Shown one piece after another: positions 16,624-25,537 of a stretch of 64,000 nt of DNA. Made by a program: the position numbers and the translations under genes. The stretch spans positions 1 through 64,000 of the forward strand of contig NZ_JAAMRF010000001.1 in NCBI RefSeq assembly GCF_013522725.1, given 5' to 3'. Under the pieces are notes generated by a model, which was given only the letters and a program-made list of their open reading frames with translations, did not search any database and was not told the DNA's origin. Source of the stretch: Stutzerimonas azotifigens. Lineage in GTDB: Bacteria > Pseudomonadota > Gammaproteobacteria > Pseudomonadales > Pseudomonadaceae. The stretch's first letter is position 1, and each line of letters starts with the position of its first letter.

Positions 16624-18895
16624 ATATCAACTTCTCCATTCTGCGGGGGTTACACCTCTGCTCGGCGACATAAAGGTGGTCTTTCAGTAGTGCGTCATTA
16701 TCCCTTCTGATCTCGGCAACAACGGCCTTCGTTAGATCTGCCCAGTATCGTGCTACTCCTGTCACTTCTTCGGGTCGTTCCGCTGTAGCCACTGCTTTCT
16801 CTAATGATACGAGGGCGGTCATTATCCCTGGATCCACTGAGATGTAGACCTCTGAGTACTGATTCGCTGAATAGGGTTCAGTTGTTTGAGTGTTCTCCGG
16901 GTTGACCAGGTGGTCAGGGATGTCTTTTAGTGCATGGTTCTTAAGAAATAGATTTAACTCTTCCATTGTCTCGAAGTCTGCGGCCTCTATGAGGAAGCTG
17001 CTATCTTTCATCGCGTCACAGATTAAGCCGCGCTGAAAAATTCTTATCCAGCGGGCTTGGAAGAAGGCTAGTATTGACTCCGGCAGGTAGTGAGAAAGTT
17101 GCAGGCAGTCGTGGTTTGCGTGGCCGAGCGCTTTGGACATGGCTTCGACGCTTTGGGTTTTTAAATATACCTCTACCCCACATGAGGCTCGAAGACTAGA
17201 AAGGGTGACTCGAGATAAGAAATTTTTTAGTTCAGTACCCCTCAAGGAAGTATGATTTGAAAATTGTTGTGCAAGTCGTTCAAAAATCCGTGTGTGTTTA
17301 TCGAATAGCGCTTTGTTCCAAGTCGGAATTACAGCGCTCCGCGGGTGACCGAAACCCTTCCCGCAGGTCAGGAATAACTCCTTCCATCGGCTGTCGCCAA
17401 TTCCCTTGAGATATTTTCTTAACGGTGCTGTGATCTTTATTACTTCGAAGATTCGCTTTGTTGAGTTCGCGTTTAGTTGTATTTTCTGCTCGCTTAGCTT
17501 TCCACCTCTTCTATCCTTGAAGCCGACCAACTGATACCCGGTGTCGGTTTTCACAAAGCCGGATCTTCTACCTTTGTCGTCATACAAACGAAAATTCTTA
17601 AGGAAAGATTCTGTGATCTCATTGTGCTCTGCTACCAGTAAGCATTGGTAGGGATAAAGAGTGCCAGCAGCCGGAAGTCCAAGTATATTTGCGACATCAG
17701 CAGATAATATGGTGTATCCGTATTGGTGTTCGAAGTCCATGCGCGAGGATGGAAAGCCGTTGCTTTGAAAAATCGCGCAAATTGATTCGTGATCGTAACT
17801 CCGACGCTGCCAGCCTTTTCGAGGTTTGATTTCCGAGGAGTTTATCCGTGTGGTTGCGAGTATACGAAGTTGGACTCTCGAGTAAAGTTCATTGGCTTGT
17901 TCTGTTGCCCAGGATTTTACGGTTTCGATGTCTTTGTGGATACTTTTGAATAATATTTCTATTGCCTCGTTATCAGTTATTTCGAGAGGGACTCTAGTGA
18001 TAAGTTTTTCATGGATTTCCACCCCCTCATCAGACACGGACACTCTTGTTTGCGCTCTGTGTTGTTTGGGGCGGATGGGCCGTGGTAGTCCATCCCCAAA
18101 AGGGGTTGCCCAAACTCCTGATTGTATAAAGGCCTCTTCGCAGTTCGATATGAACCTGTTCCACGTTTTTATCTGGGTTGGTATATTTAGATTTTCTCTA
18201 TATGCGGTTAAGAAGTGCTCCTTCATGAAGTGCAAAAAGAATGATTTTATATTTTCTGGGTTTTGGAAGGTTGTAGTTGGCCACTCCAAAGAGTTCTTCG
18301 ATAAATAGCTGGCCAGCTTGTTGCACAATGTGGTGTTGCATCTTGCTTGCTTGGCCGAAAAAGTCTTCCATGTCCGGTAGTACTCTTCTGTAAACTCAGG
18401 GCCATGGGAGTGCCATAGTTCTCCCAGCGCGAGAAAACTTGGTACTCCTTTTAGGGAGTCGACTTGCCATCCGTTCCAATAGCGCAAGGCCAATGGGTTC
18501 AATTTTTTCTGCTGGGAATCCCAGAGTTCTTTCCCTTCTTCGAGGTCGGCCATCAAATAGTCGAAATTGGGCATGCCTGGAATTTCGTCGCGCAGACTTG
18601 TAAGTGTTTCTACGAAACGTCGAGCCCAGCGAATCCGAACAGGCTCTTTGCTATCGGCCAAAGTTCTTGATCGCAATGCACCGACAAAACCGATGATGAT
18701 CGGCTCGCAGCTTCGACTCGACAGATGGACGTAGGAGAGTTCTGCCTCGATGAGTTGGAGGTAGCACTCGAGCAGCTTCAGCGGAACGTTAATCAACTCC
18801 GACGACGCGTGGGTTTGAAAGGCCTTGGCTAGGGGCTCCGAAATTTTTCGGAATGGATAGTTGGGTAAGAACAGGGTGCTGCTGATGATTGTCAA
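16613..18895 (-). CDS. Large tyrosine recombinase-like protein with an altered catalytic triad, first gene of the island operon
   Basis: A 760-residue protein starting at TTG (18895), with AAGGA about a dozen bases upstream. Near the C-terminus TLSSLRASCGVEVY (about 565-578) takes the place of the usual HxxR box, with Ser for His. It is followed by ALGHANHDCLQLSHYLPES, which supplies the second His and the Tyr (about 587-602). A candidate first Arg lies in ATTRINSSE (about 348). The fold is therefore recombinase-like but catalysis is doubtful; a structural or site-choosing role is possible. It begins only about 85 bases from the island's right edge, as expected when the operon promoter sits in the terminal sequence. 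Confidence 0.7.
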   Translation of the reverse strand: MTIISSTLFLPNYPFRKISEPLAKAFQTHASSELINVPLKLLECYLQLIEAELSYVHLSSRSCEPIIIGFVGALRSRTLADSKEPVRIRWARRFVETLTSLRDEIPGMPNFDYLMADLEEGKELWDSQQKKLNPLALRYWNGWQVDSLKGVPSFLALGELWHSHGPEFTEEYYRTWKTFSAKQARCNTTLCNKLASYLSKNSLEWPTTTFQNPENIKSFFLHFMKEHFLTAYRENLNIPTQIKTWNRFISNCEEAFIQSGVWATPFGDGLPRPIRPKQHRAQTRVSVSDEGVEIHEKLITRVPLEITDNEAIEILFKSIHKDIETVKSWATEQANELYSRVQLRILATTRINSSEIKPRKGWQRRSYDHESICAIFQSNGFPSSRMDFEHQYGYTILSADVANILGLPAAGTLYPYQCLLVAEHNEITESFLKNFRLYDDKGRRSGFVKTDTGYQLVGFKDRRGGKLSEQKIQLNANSTKRIFEVIKITAPLRKYLKGIGDSRWKELFLTCGKGFGHPRSAVIPTWNKALFDKHTRIFERLAQQFSNHTSLRGTELKNFLSRVTLSSLRASCGVEVYLKTQSVEAMSKALGHANHDCLQLSHYLPESILAFFQARWIRIFQRGLICDAMKDSSFLIEAADFETMEELNLFLKNHALKDIPDHLVNPENTQTTEPYSANQYSEVYISVDPGIMTALVSLEKAVATAERPEEVTGVARYWADLTKAVVAEIRRDNDALLKDHLYVAEQRCNPRRMEKLIYEC

Positions 18896-18979
18896 CGAAT
18901 TCTTGTCCTTGCTTTGGGGTGGAAGATCCCGTATTTGCTGGGTTTAGGTATCTAATGATAAATCCATGCGAATGGCAAA

Positions 18980-21109
18980 ATGCGTGAGCGCAGCCTGGAC
19001 GCCGATCTGGCCCTGGCGCTGACCCTCAACGCGCGCGAGCTGCTGCGCGACGAGCCGCTTAAAGTGTTGCTGATGTCGGCCACCCTCGAAGGTGAGCGGC
19101 TGGCGACCCTGCTCGACGACGCGCCGGTGGTCAGCAGCGAGGGCCGGATGTTCCCCGTCGAAATGCGCTGGGGTCAGCCGTACCAGGCGGCCGAGCGCAT
19201 CGAGTCGCGCACCGTGCAGACCGTGTTGCGCGCGCTGGATGACGAAGACGGCAGCCTGCTGGTATTCCTGCCTGGACAGGCCGAGATCCGCCGGGTCGCC
19301 GAGGCGCTGGCCGAACCCCTTGCCGATCGGCCCGACGTGCTGCTGTGCCCGCTGCATGGCGAACTAGAGCTCGGCGTCCAGCGGGCGGCGATCGAGGCCC
19401 CGCCGCCGGGGTGGCGCAAGGTGGTGCTGGCGACCAACATCGCCGAGACGAGCCTGACCATCGACGGGGTGCGGGTCGTGGTCGATGCGGGCCTGGCGCG
19501 GGTGCCGCGCTTCGATCCGGGCAGCGGCATGACCCGCCTGGAGACCCGGCGGATCTCGCGCGCCTCGGCAACCCAGCGTGCCGGGCGTGCCGGTCGCCTG
19601 CAGCCCGGCGCTTGCTATCGCTTGTGGTCCGAGGCGCAGCACGCCCAGCTGGCCGCGTACACCGAACCTGAGATGCTCCAGGCGGACCTCGCCGGGCTGG
19701 CACTGCAGCTCGAGCGCTGGGGTGTGGTGCCCGACGAGCTGGTCTGGCTCGATCCGCCGCCGGCCGCCGCCTACGCCCAGGCGCGCGCGCTGCTGCAAGG
19801 TCTCGGCGCGCTCGCGCCACAGGCGGGCGGGCTGCGGCTTACCGCCCACGGCCAGGCGATGGCCGAACTGCCGACACATCCGCGTCTGGCCCACCTGCTG
19901 TTGCGTGGCCAGACGCTCGGGCTTGCCGGGCTCAGCGCCGATCTGGCTGCGGTGCTCAGCGAGCGGGATTTCCAGCGTGGCGGCGGTGCCGATCTGGCGA
20001 GCCGACTGGCGCAGCTCGAAGCCGGACGCGGCGGCATCCAGCGCGTGCGCCAGCTGGCTCGGCAGTTTCGCGGCCTGCTGCGGGGGCGCGTCACCGACCC
20101 GGTGGCCGATCCGCAACACCCGCGCTGGCTGGGCGCGCTGCTGGCGTTCGCCTATCCCGACCGGATTGCTCGGCAGCGCCAGGAGGGCGGCGGCGCTTAT
20201 CGCCTGGCCAATGGCCGTGCGGCACAGTTCGCCGAGCCGGATGGCCTGATGAAGGAGCCTTGGCTGGTGGTCGCCGAGTTGGGCAGCCATCAGGGACAGC
20301 GCGAGGAACGCATCTACCGCGCCGCGGTGCTGGATCCGGCGCTGTTCGAGACGGTGCTGGCCGAGCAGGTACGGGTGCAGGACGAGCTGGAGTGGGACGA
20401 TCGCGAGGGTGCGCTGCGCGCCGAGCGCCAGCGCCGGATTGGAGAATTGGTGCTGTCACGCGAGCCGCTGCCGGGTCTGGACGAGGAGGCCCGCAGCGCG
20501 GCGTTGCTCGGGCTGGTGCGGCGCAGGGGGCTGGAGCTGCTGCCCTGGACGCCGGAGCTGCGCCAATGGCAGGCCCGGGTGATGCTGTTGCGTGAGCTGC
20601 ACGCCTGCGATGGCACCGGCGAGTGGCCCGACGTCAGCGACGCGGGGCTGCTGGCGACCCTCGAGCAATGGCTGCAGCCCTACCTGGGCAAGGTCACCCG
20701 CCTCGCGCATTTTTCCGCGCTGGACCTGCCCGGCATGCTGACGGGGCTGTTGCCGTGGCCGCTGCCGCAGCGCCTCGATGAACTCGCACCGACCCACATC
20801 GCGGTGCCGTCCGGGTCGCGCATCCGTCTCGATTACAGTGAGCAGCCGCCGGTGCTCGCCGTCCGGCTGCAGGAGTTGTTCGGCCTGGCCGACACGCCGC
20901 GCATCGCCGGCGGGCGGCTCGGGGTGAAGCTGCACCTGCTGTCACCGGCACGCCGGCCGGTGCAGGTCACCCAGGACTTGGCGAGCTTCTGGCGCAACAC
21001 CTATCTGGAGGTCAAGAAGGACCTCAAGGGACGCTACCCGAAGCACTACTGGCCGGACGATCCCCTGGTTGCCGAACCCACCGCGCGGGCCAAGCCGCGA
21101 GGCCAGTGA
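18980..21109 (+). pseudogene. hrpB: HrpB helicase, 5'-truncated native copy
   Basis: 709 codons, high GC throughout. The first readable codons give MRERSLDADLALAL, which corresponds to about residue 127 onward of the intact copy. The whole ATP-binding first part, Walker A and the DExH box are missing, while motifs III-VI and the HrpB C-terminal region to the stop are complete. The protein differs from the first copy at many scattered positions, so the two are diverged homologues and not a recent duplication. Without motifs I and II any product cannot hydrolyse ATP. The downstream neighbour is core chromosome, so this is the original gene. Confidence 0.88.
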
Positions 21110-21112
21110 ACG

Positions 21113-22144
21113 TCAGTCGCCGGCGGGCAGCAGCAGGCGCACCATCAGCGGTCGGTGGTTCGACAGCCCGGCGGTGCCCTGCTGGCGCACCGATGCCTCG
21201 AGGCGCTTGAGACTGTCGCCGTGGAACAGGTGGTCGAACACCTGCAACTCCTCGCCCCGCTGAAAGGTGGCCCACTGGCGTTGCCCCGGTCCGGCGATTT
21301 CCCCCAGGCGCGGCACCTGGCGAAAGGGTGAGAGGTTCTCCGGCAGGGCAAGGGTCTGGCCTTCGGCCGAATAGGGCAGGTTCCAGTCTCCGGCGACCAG
21401 CCAGTGCCTGTGTGCGTTCTGCCAGTCGGCCATGAGGCGACCGATCTCGGTGGCTTGGCCGAGCGCATTGCCCTCCAGGGCGCTGTCGAGCCGGGTGGTG
21501 GCGACGGTCAGGATGGCGCCGCCGCGCATCGGTAGCTCGGTGATCAGCAGCGCCGGTTTGGCGGCGAAGGGCGCGGATAGCCAGTTGCCGGGCTCCGTCG
21601 GCAGCTGAACGCGCTCGGCGGCATCGATGTGGAAGCGGCTGAGCAATGCCAGCTTGACCCCTATCGGGCCGGATTCGCGTGGGTCGGGCAACCAGCGCGC
21701 CTTGCGATGGAAGGCTTCGCTGCTGCACGGATAGAAATCCCCGAGCGCCTGCTGCAGCTGTGCCAGCTGGTTCTGCCGGGCAGTGGCGCCATCGCCGTCA
21801 TGTACTTCTTGCAGCAACAGCAGGTCAGGGCTTTCCTCGTGCACGATTCGCGCGACTTCTGCGAGGTTGGCGGCTACCTCGGCCGCGTCCACCCGCTCCG
21901 CGCGGCGCTCGCCACGGCTGGCATCGGAGCGCTGTTCGCGGCTGCCGGTGAAGCCTTGCACGTTCCAGGTCATCACCTTCAGCGCCTGCCCGGCGAGCAG
22001 CTGGGGCGCCTGAGCCGTGCAACTGACCGTCGCAGGCTCGCGCTCGGCGGGTTTCCAGGCCAGCAGATAGGGCAGGGTGCCCGCTGCCAGAAGCCCGGCA
22101 GCGAGGCCGAGTAGCGACAGGACGATGAGGCGGGAGCGGATCAT
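21113..22144 (-). CDS. Exported endonuclease/exonuclease/phosphatase-family protein
   Basis: A 343-residue protein with an N-terminal signal or anchor (about residues 5-28). The family motifs of the EEP superfamily follow: MTWNVQGF (about 58-65, first metal-site Asn), LLLLQEVHD (Glu), AGDWNLPYS (about 245-253, Asp/Asn) and the terminal SNHRPLMV (catalytic His). Substrate could be nucleic acid, a phosphoinositide-like molecule or another phosphodiester; the family does not say. It is convergent with the hrpB remnant, 3 bases apart. Confidence 0.8.
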   Translation of the reverse strand: MIRSRLIVLSLLGLAAGLLAAGTLPYLLAWKPAEREPATVSCTAQAPQLLAGQALKVMTWNVQGFTGSREQRSDASRGERRAERVDAAEVAANLAEVARIVHEESPDLLLLQEVHDGDGATARQNQLAQLQQALGDFYPCSSEAFHRKARWLPDPRESGPIGVKLALLSRFHIDAAERVQLPTEPGNWLSAPFAAKPALLITELPMRGGAILTVATTRLDSALEGNALGQATEIGRLMADWQNAHRHWLVAGDWNLPYSAEGQTLALPENLSPFRQVPRLGEIAGPGQRQWATFQRGEELQVFDHLFHGDSLKRLEASVRQQGTAGLSNHRPLMVRLLLPAGD

Positions 22145-22215
22145 GGGCAGTGCGGCAGGGGCAACGGGACTGTAAGCCTAGCAGCCTGGAGCGCCCGATG
22201 GGCGCCCGGCTGGAC

Positions 22216-22614
22216 TCAACCCTCGGCCCAGTACGCCGCTTCGATCTTGTGTCCGTCCAGGTCGCGGACGAAGCAACCGTAGTAGGGCTCGCCATAATGC
22301 GGCCTCGGCCCCGGCGCGCCTTCGTCGGTGGCGCCGGCTGCCAGCGCCGCGGCATGGAAGGCATCGACCGCGGCCTTGTCGCTGGCGATGAAGCCGACAT
22401 GGGTACCGTTGCCGCAGCTGGACGGGCGCCCGTCCAGTGGGCGTTGCAGCCAGAATTCGGGATATTCGCGACCCCAGGCGACCGCGCCGGGATGCTCGAG
22501 AACTCGGCGGCAGCCCAGGGTCTGCAGGACCCGGTCATAGAAAGCCGTGGCTTCGTCGAAACGGTTGGTGCCCAGAGACACGTGGGACAGGATGCTGGGG
22601 TTGGAGTCGGCCAT
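22216..22614 (-). CDS. VOC-superfamily (glyoxalase/dioxygenase fold) protein
   Basis: A 132-residue single-domain protein. It opens with HVSLGTNRFDEATAFYDRVL, the usual first half of a vicinal-oxygen-chelate module, and ends with PYYGCFVRDLDGHKIEAAYW, in which the D-x-D-G-H-x-[IL]-E block contributes the metal-binding Glu. Members include glyoxalases, dioxygenases and thiol-transfer resistance proteins; the sequence is too short to choose. An AGG-rich site lies before the start. It stands between the EEP-family gene and the YciC-like gene, all on the minus strand, but gaps of 30-70 bases make a shared operon only possible. Confidence 0.75.
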   Translation of the reverse strand: MADSNPSILSHVSLGTNRFDEATAFYDRVLQTLGCRRVLEHPGAVAWGREYPEFWLQRPLDGRPSSCGNGTHVGFIASDKAAVDAFHAAALAAGATDEGAPGPRPHYGEPYYGCFVRDLDGHKIEAAYWAEG

Positions 22615-22647
22615 GACAGTCGCCCGATCGGAAAGGGTTCGCTAAGC

Positions 22648-23325
22648 CTAGTCGGTTTCCGGCGATTGCCGGCGGGCCTCGAGCAGCATGTACAGGCGAT
22701 ACACGACGATGCTGGCGAACAGCTGAAGCATGCCGAGCGCGCTGTCGAGCAGCACCGCCGGCAGCAGGCCGAGCGGCGCGTCCGAGCTGCGCTGGGCGGA
22801 TATCCAGAAACCGACCAGCCACAGCGGTAACATCACCGTGACCAGGCAACCGAAGAGCGGCAGGAAGTGCCCGCGGGTCATGGCGAAGCTCTGCTTGATC
22901 GCGTCTAGCGGCGAAAGGCCGCGCAGCACCAGCAGGTACTCGGCGAAGCAGATGCGCACCATGATCCAGATGCCCGGCAGCACGAACAGCGAGGCGCCGA
23001 GCATGATCAGCAGGGTGCCGAGCGCGGCGACCACCGCGAAGGCCGGCCACATCTGCGCGGCGCGGACCAGCAGATCCCGGGGCGCGGGGGAGTGGCCGTG
23101 GCTGCGCGCATCGAGAAACAGGATCAGCGCACCGAGGTAGAGCGGGTAGAAGATCAGGCCCACCAGAAGCTCATAGGCGGTCGAGGGGCTGTCGGCCGTC
23201 CAGCTCGCCACCAACTGCTGGGCCAGGCTCTCGGCCAGGATCAGCGGCAGGCACAGCACGGCGATGGTGGTCAGGTGACGGCTGTAGAAGTAGCAGGCGT
23301 CGCGGAGTATGGCGAAAGGATTCAT
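22648..23325 (-). CDS. YciC-like multi-spanning inner-membrane protein
   Basis: A 225-residue protein with about six membrane segments. It resembles the YciC/UPF0259 family common in enterobacteria and pseudomonads, for which no function is established. Traits seen are a short polar N-terminus (MNPFAILRDACYFY), the SPLDAIKQSF loop between segments (typical of glycerophosphodiester-membrane-domain relatives) and a basic C-terminus (LEARRQSPETD). High GC and standard codon use mark it as core genome. Confidence 0.65.
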   Translation of the reverse strand: MNPFAILRDACYFYSRHLTTIAVLCLPLILAESLAQQLVASWTADSPSTAYELLVGLIFYPLYLGALILFLDARSHGHSPAPRDLLVRAAQMWPAFAVVAALGTLLIMLGASLFVLPGIWIMVRICFAEYLLVLRGLSPLDAIKQSFAMTRGHFLPLFGCLVTVMLPLWLVGFWISAQRSSDAPLGLLPAVLLDSALGMLQLFASIVVYRLYMLLEARRQSPETD

Positions 23326-23486
23326 CCGGCAGAGGTCGTGATCGGGCGGGGCGCCACTTTAGCCCAAGCCTGAGGCAGGGCCAAACTGCCGATCGTGAGG
23401 GCCGTCTCGCTCATCCACGGCGGGGGCTGACCACCTGGACGCGTTTGCGCGCATACTGGCCCGCCTTCAGCTGCGAGGTCGCCTGC

Positions 23487-23960
23487 TTGAACCGCATTGC
23501 TCTGTTCGCCGACGTGCAGAACCTCTATTACACCGTGCGCCAGGCCCATGGCCGGCACTTCAACTATGCCGCGCTCTGGGCCGAGCTCAGCGCCCGCGGC
23601 GGCATCGTCGAGGCCTACGCCTATGCGATCGACCGGGGCGACGCCAAGCAGCAGCAGTTCCAGCAGATCCTGCGCAACCTCGGCTTCGAGGTGAAGCTCA
23701 AGCCCTACATCCAGCGCAGCGACGGCTCGGCCAAGGGCGACTGGGACGTGGGCATCACCATCGACGTGCTCGACGCCGCCGCGCGGGTCGACGAGGTGGT
23801 GTTGGCCTCGGGCGACGGCGACTTCGACATGCTGCTCGACAAGGTGCGCCAGGCCCACGGCGTACAGACCTGCGTCTATGGCGTGCCGGGGTTGACGGCG
23901 CAATCGCTGATCCGCGCGGCCGACCGATATCAGCCGGTCGAGGGCGCGCTGCTGCTCTAG
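23487..23960 (+). CDS. NYN-domain (LabA/DUF88-like) putative ribonuclease
   Basis: 157 residues from the TTG at 23487 (LNRIALFADVQN). This start is preferred because the conserved N-terminal strand with the catalytic Asp (FADVQNLYY) begins there; an in-frame ATG at 23445 adds 14 unlikely residues. Other NYN signature residues are KGDWDVGITIDVLDA and LASGDGDFDMLLDKV, giving the cluster of acidic residues of PIN-like nucleases. Pseudomonads carry a close relative of nearly the same length. It would cut RNA or another phosphodiester substrate, unproven. Its end overlaps by 4 bases with the convergent Lrp-family gene. Confidence 0.8.
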   Translation: MNRIALFADVQNLYYTVRQAHGRHFNYAALWAELSARGGIVEAYAYAIDRGDAKQQQFQQILRNLGFEVKLKPYIQRSDGSAKGDWDVGITIDVLDAAARVDEVVLASGDGDFDMLLDKVRQAHGVQTCVYGVPGLTAQSLIRAADRYQPVEGALLL

Positions 23961-24418
23961 CGTCGCCCGGCGCCGTTGCCATTGTGCAGAGGCGCTGGCA
24001 CGCGCCGCTCGAAGGGCGTGGAGAGAATGATCGAGGTCTTGCTCGCGCCATACTGGCTCAGCTGGTCGATCAGTGCTTCGAGCGCCTCCATTGATTCGAG
24101 CGATGCCTTCATCAGGACACAGGCGTCGCCAGTGACGCGGTAGCAGTGATCGATCTGCGGGATCTGCGCCAGCGCTTCGAGTGTGCGGCGCGAGTCGTGG
24201 TCGGCGATGCGTAGCTCGATCAGGCATTCGATTGGCAGGCCGATGCGCGACGGGTCGATGGCCGCGTGGTAGCCGGTGATTACCCCATTCGCTTCGAGCT
24301 TGGCGACCCGATCGGCCACGGCCGGAGCGGACAGGTTGATGCGCCGCGCCAGGTCGGCAAACGACAGGCGGGCATTTTCCAGAAGTGCAGCCAGTAGCTG
24401 CCGATCGAAGCGATCCAT
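23957..24418 (-). CDS. Lrp/AsnC-family transcriptional regulator
   Basis: A 153-residue regulator. The N-terminal winged helix-turn-helix (MDRFDRQLLAALLENARLSF, then a recognition helix in RINLSAPAVADRVAKLEANG) and the C-terminal RAM ligand-binding domain (about 70-145) fit the usual Lrp length. It is divergent from an EamA exporter gene, with about 155 bases between; in many bacteria such pairs control amino-acid export. The intergenic region holds no operator I can point to. Confidence 0.85.
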   Translation of the reverse strand: MDRFDRQLLAALLENARLSFADLARRINLSAPAVADRVAKLEANGVITGYHAAIDPSRIGLPIECLIELRIADHDSRRTLEALAQIPQIDHCYRVTGDACVLMKASLESMEALEALIDQLSQYGASKTSIILSTPFERRVPAPLHNGNGAGRR

Positions 24419-24573
24419 GAGGAAATCCGTAGTGCTGTGCTTTCAAAGGGATGATGCCTGTTTTTCCATCGTTTGAACGGCTGTGCCGGCCTTTAAAGCC
24501 TGATCTGTGCTTATTTTTGCGCTCGCGCCTTACCTAGAATGAGCACCCCTGTCCCTCTTTTCGAGCTGCTGCC

Positions 24574-25473
24574 ATGCGTTCGTCCCGTTTTCCGTTGCTG
24601 CTGGTAGGCGCCTTCCTGGCGCTGTATCTGATCTGGGGTTCGACCTACCTGGTCATTCGCATCGGGGTTGAATCCTGGCCACCGATGCTGCTCGCCGGGT
24701 TGCGCTTCGTCATCGCCGGCAGCCTGATGTTCGGCTGGCTGCGCTGGCGCGGCGTGCCGATACCGAGCCGGCGGGAGTGGGTCTGCTCCGGGATCGTCGG
24801 GATACTCCTGCTCAGCTTCGGCAACGGCGGTGTGACGGTGGCCGAACATCTGGGCGTCGCCTCCGGTGTCGCGGCGCTCGCGATCGCCACGGTGCCGCTG
24901 TTCGCGCTGCTGTTCGGCCTGTTCTGGGGACAGCGCACCACCGCGCTGGAGTGGGGCGGCATCCTGCTCGGGCTGATCGGCATCGGGCTGCTCAACCTCG
25001 GCCACAACATGCAGGCGAGCCCGCTCGGCGCGGTGCTAGTGCTGTTCGCCGCGGCAAGTTGGGCGTTCGGCTCGATGTGGAGCCGCCACCTGACGCTGCC
25101 CAGCGGGCCGATGGCGAGCGCCGCGCAGATGCTGGTCGGCGGTAGCGTGCTGCTGCTCGGCAGCGCCGCCAGTGGTGAGCGGTTGGAGCAAATGCCAAGC
25201 GCGGCGGGGTGGGGCGCGCTGGCATACCTGATCTTCCTCGGTTCGATCGTGGCTTTCAGCGCCTACCTCTACCTGCTCAAGCACGTACGCCCGGCCGCGG
25301 CCACCAGCTATGCCTACGTCAACCCGGTGGTGGCGGTACTGTTGGGTATCGCCTTCGCCGGCGAACGCATCGGTCCCGAAGAATGGCTGGCGATGATGGT
25401 GATCGTCAGCGCCGTGTTGCTGATCGGCCTGCCGCAGTGGCGTCGACCCAAGGTGGCCGCACCGGCGGCCTGA
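24574..25473 (+). CDS. EamA/DMT-family permease, YedA-like metabolite exporter
   Basis: A 299-residue membrane protein with ten predicted membrane segments arranged as two EamA repeats. The N-terminus LIWGSTYLVIRIGVESWPPM and the later YAYVNPVVAVLLGIAFAGE block are characteristic of YedA-type exporters of amino acids or drugs. The divergent Lrp regulator suggests an amino-acid-related substrate, by inference only. Length and codon use are normal. Confidence 0.83.
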   Translation: MRSSRFPLLLVGAFLALYLIWGSTYLVIRIGVESWPPMLLAGLRFVIAGSLMFGWLRWRGVPIPSRREWVCSGIVGILLLSFGNGGVTVAEHLGVASGVAALAIATVPLFALLFGLFWGQRTTALEWGGILLGLIGIGLLNLGHNMQASPLGAVLVLFAAASWAFGSMWSRHLTLPSGPMASAAQMLVGGSVLLLGSAASGERLEQMPSAAGWGALAYLIFLGSIVAFSAYLYLLKHVRPAAATSYAYVNPVVAVLLGIAFAGERIGPEEWLAMMVIVSAVLLIGLPQWRRPKVAAPAA

Positions 25474-25537
25474 AGCTCGCGGCGCGGTCGTGAGCAGGTA
25501 AACTGGCAGGCCTTCGCGTCCTACCGGTTCTGCTGCC

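Larger units (their letters stand above)
9802..18985. mobile_element. GInt-like genomic island segment in hrpB (minimal extent)
   Basis: The right boundary is clear: low-GC island DNA gives way to high-GC hrpB coding sequence at about 18980. The left boundary is not settled. The minimal reading takes the composition switch within the first hrpB (about 9800) as the left junction. A second reading is that the whole of 1-18980 is one island carrying a complete hrpB, with the real left junction outside the window. The operon of three large recombinase-like proteins plus one small protein, starting at one end, is the trait of GInt islands known from pseudomonads. Confidence 0.55.

Noticed and set aside
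9420..21109. Recent tandem duplication of hrpB
   Set aside because: The two copies differ at many amino acids throughout and one lacks its 5' part, so they are diverged homologues brought together by an island.
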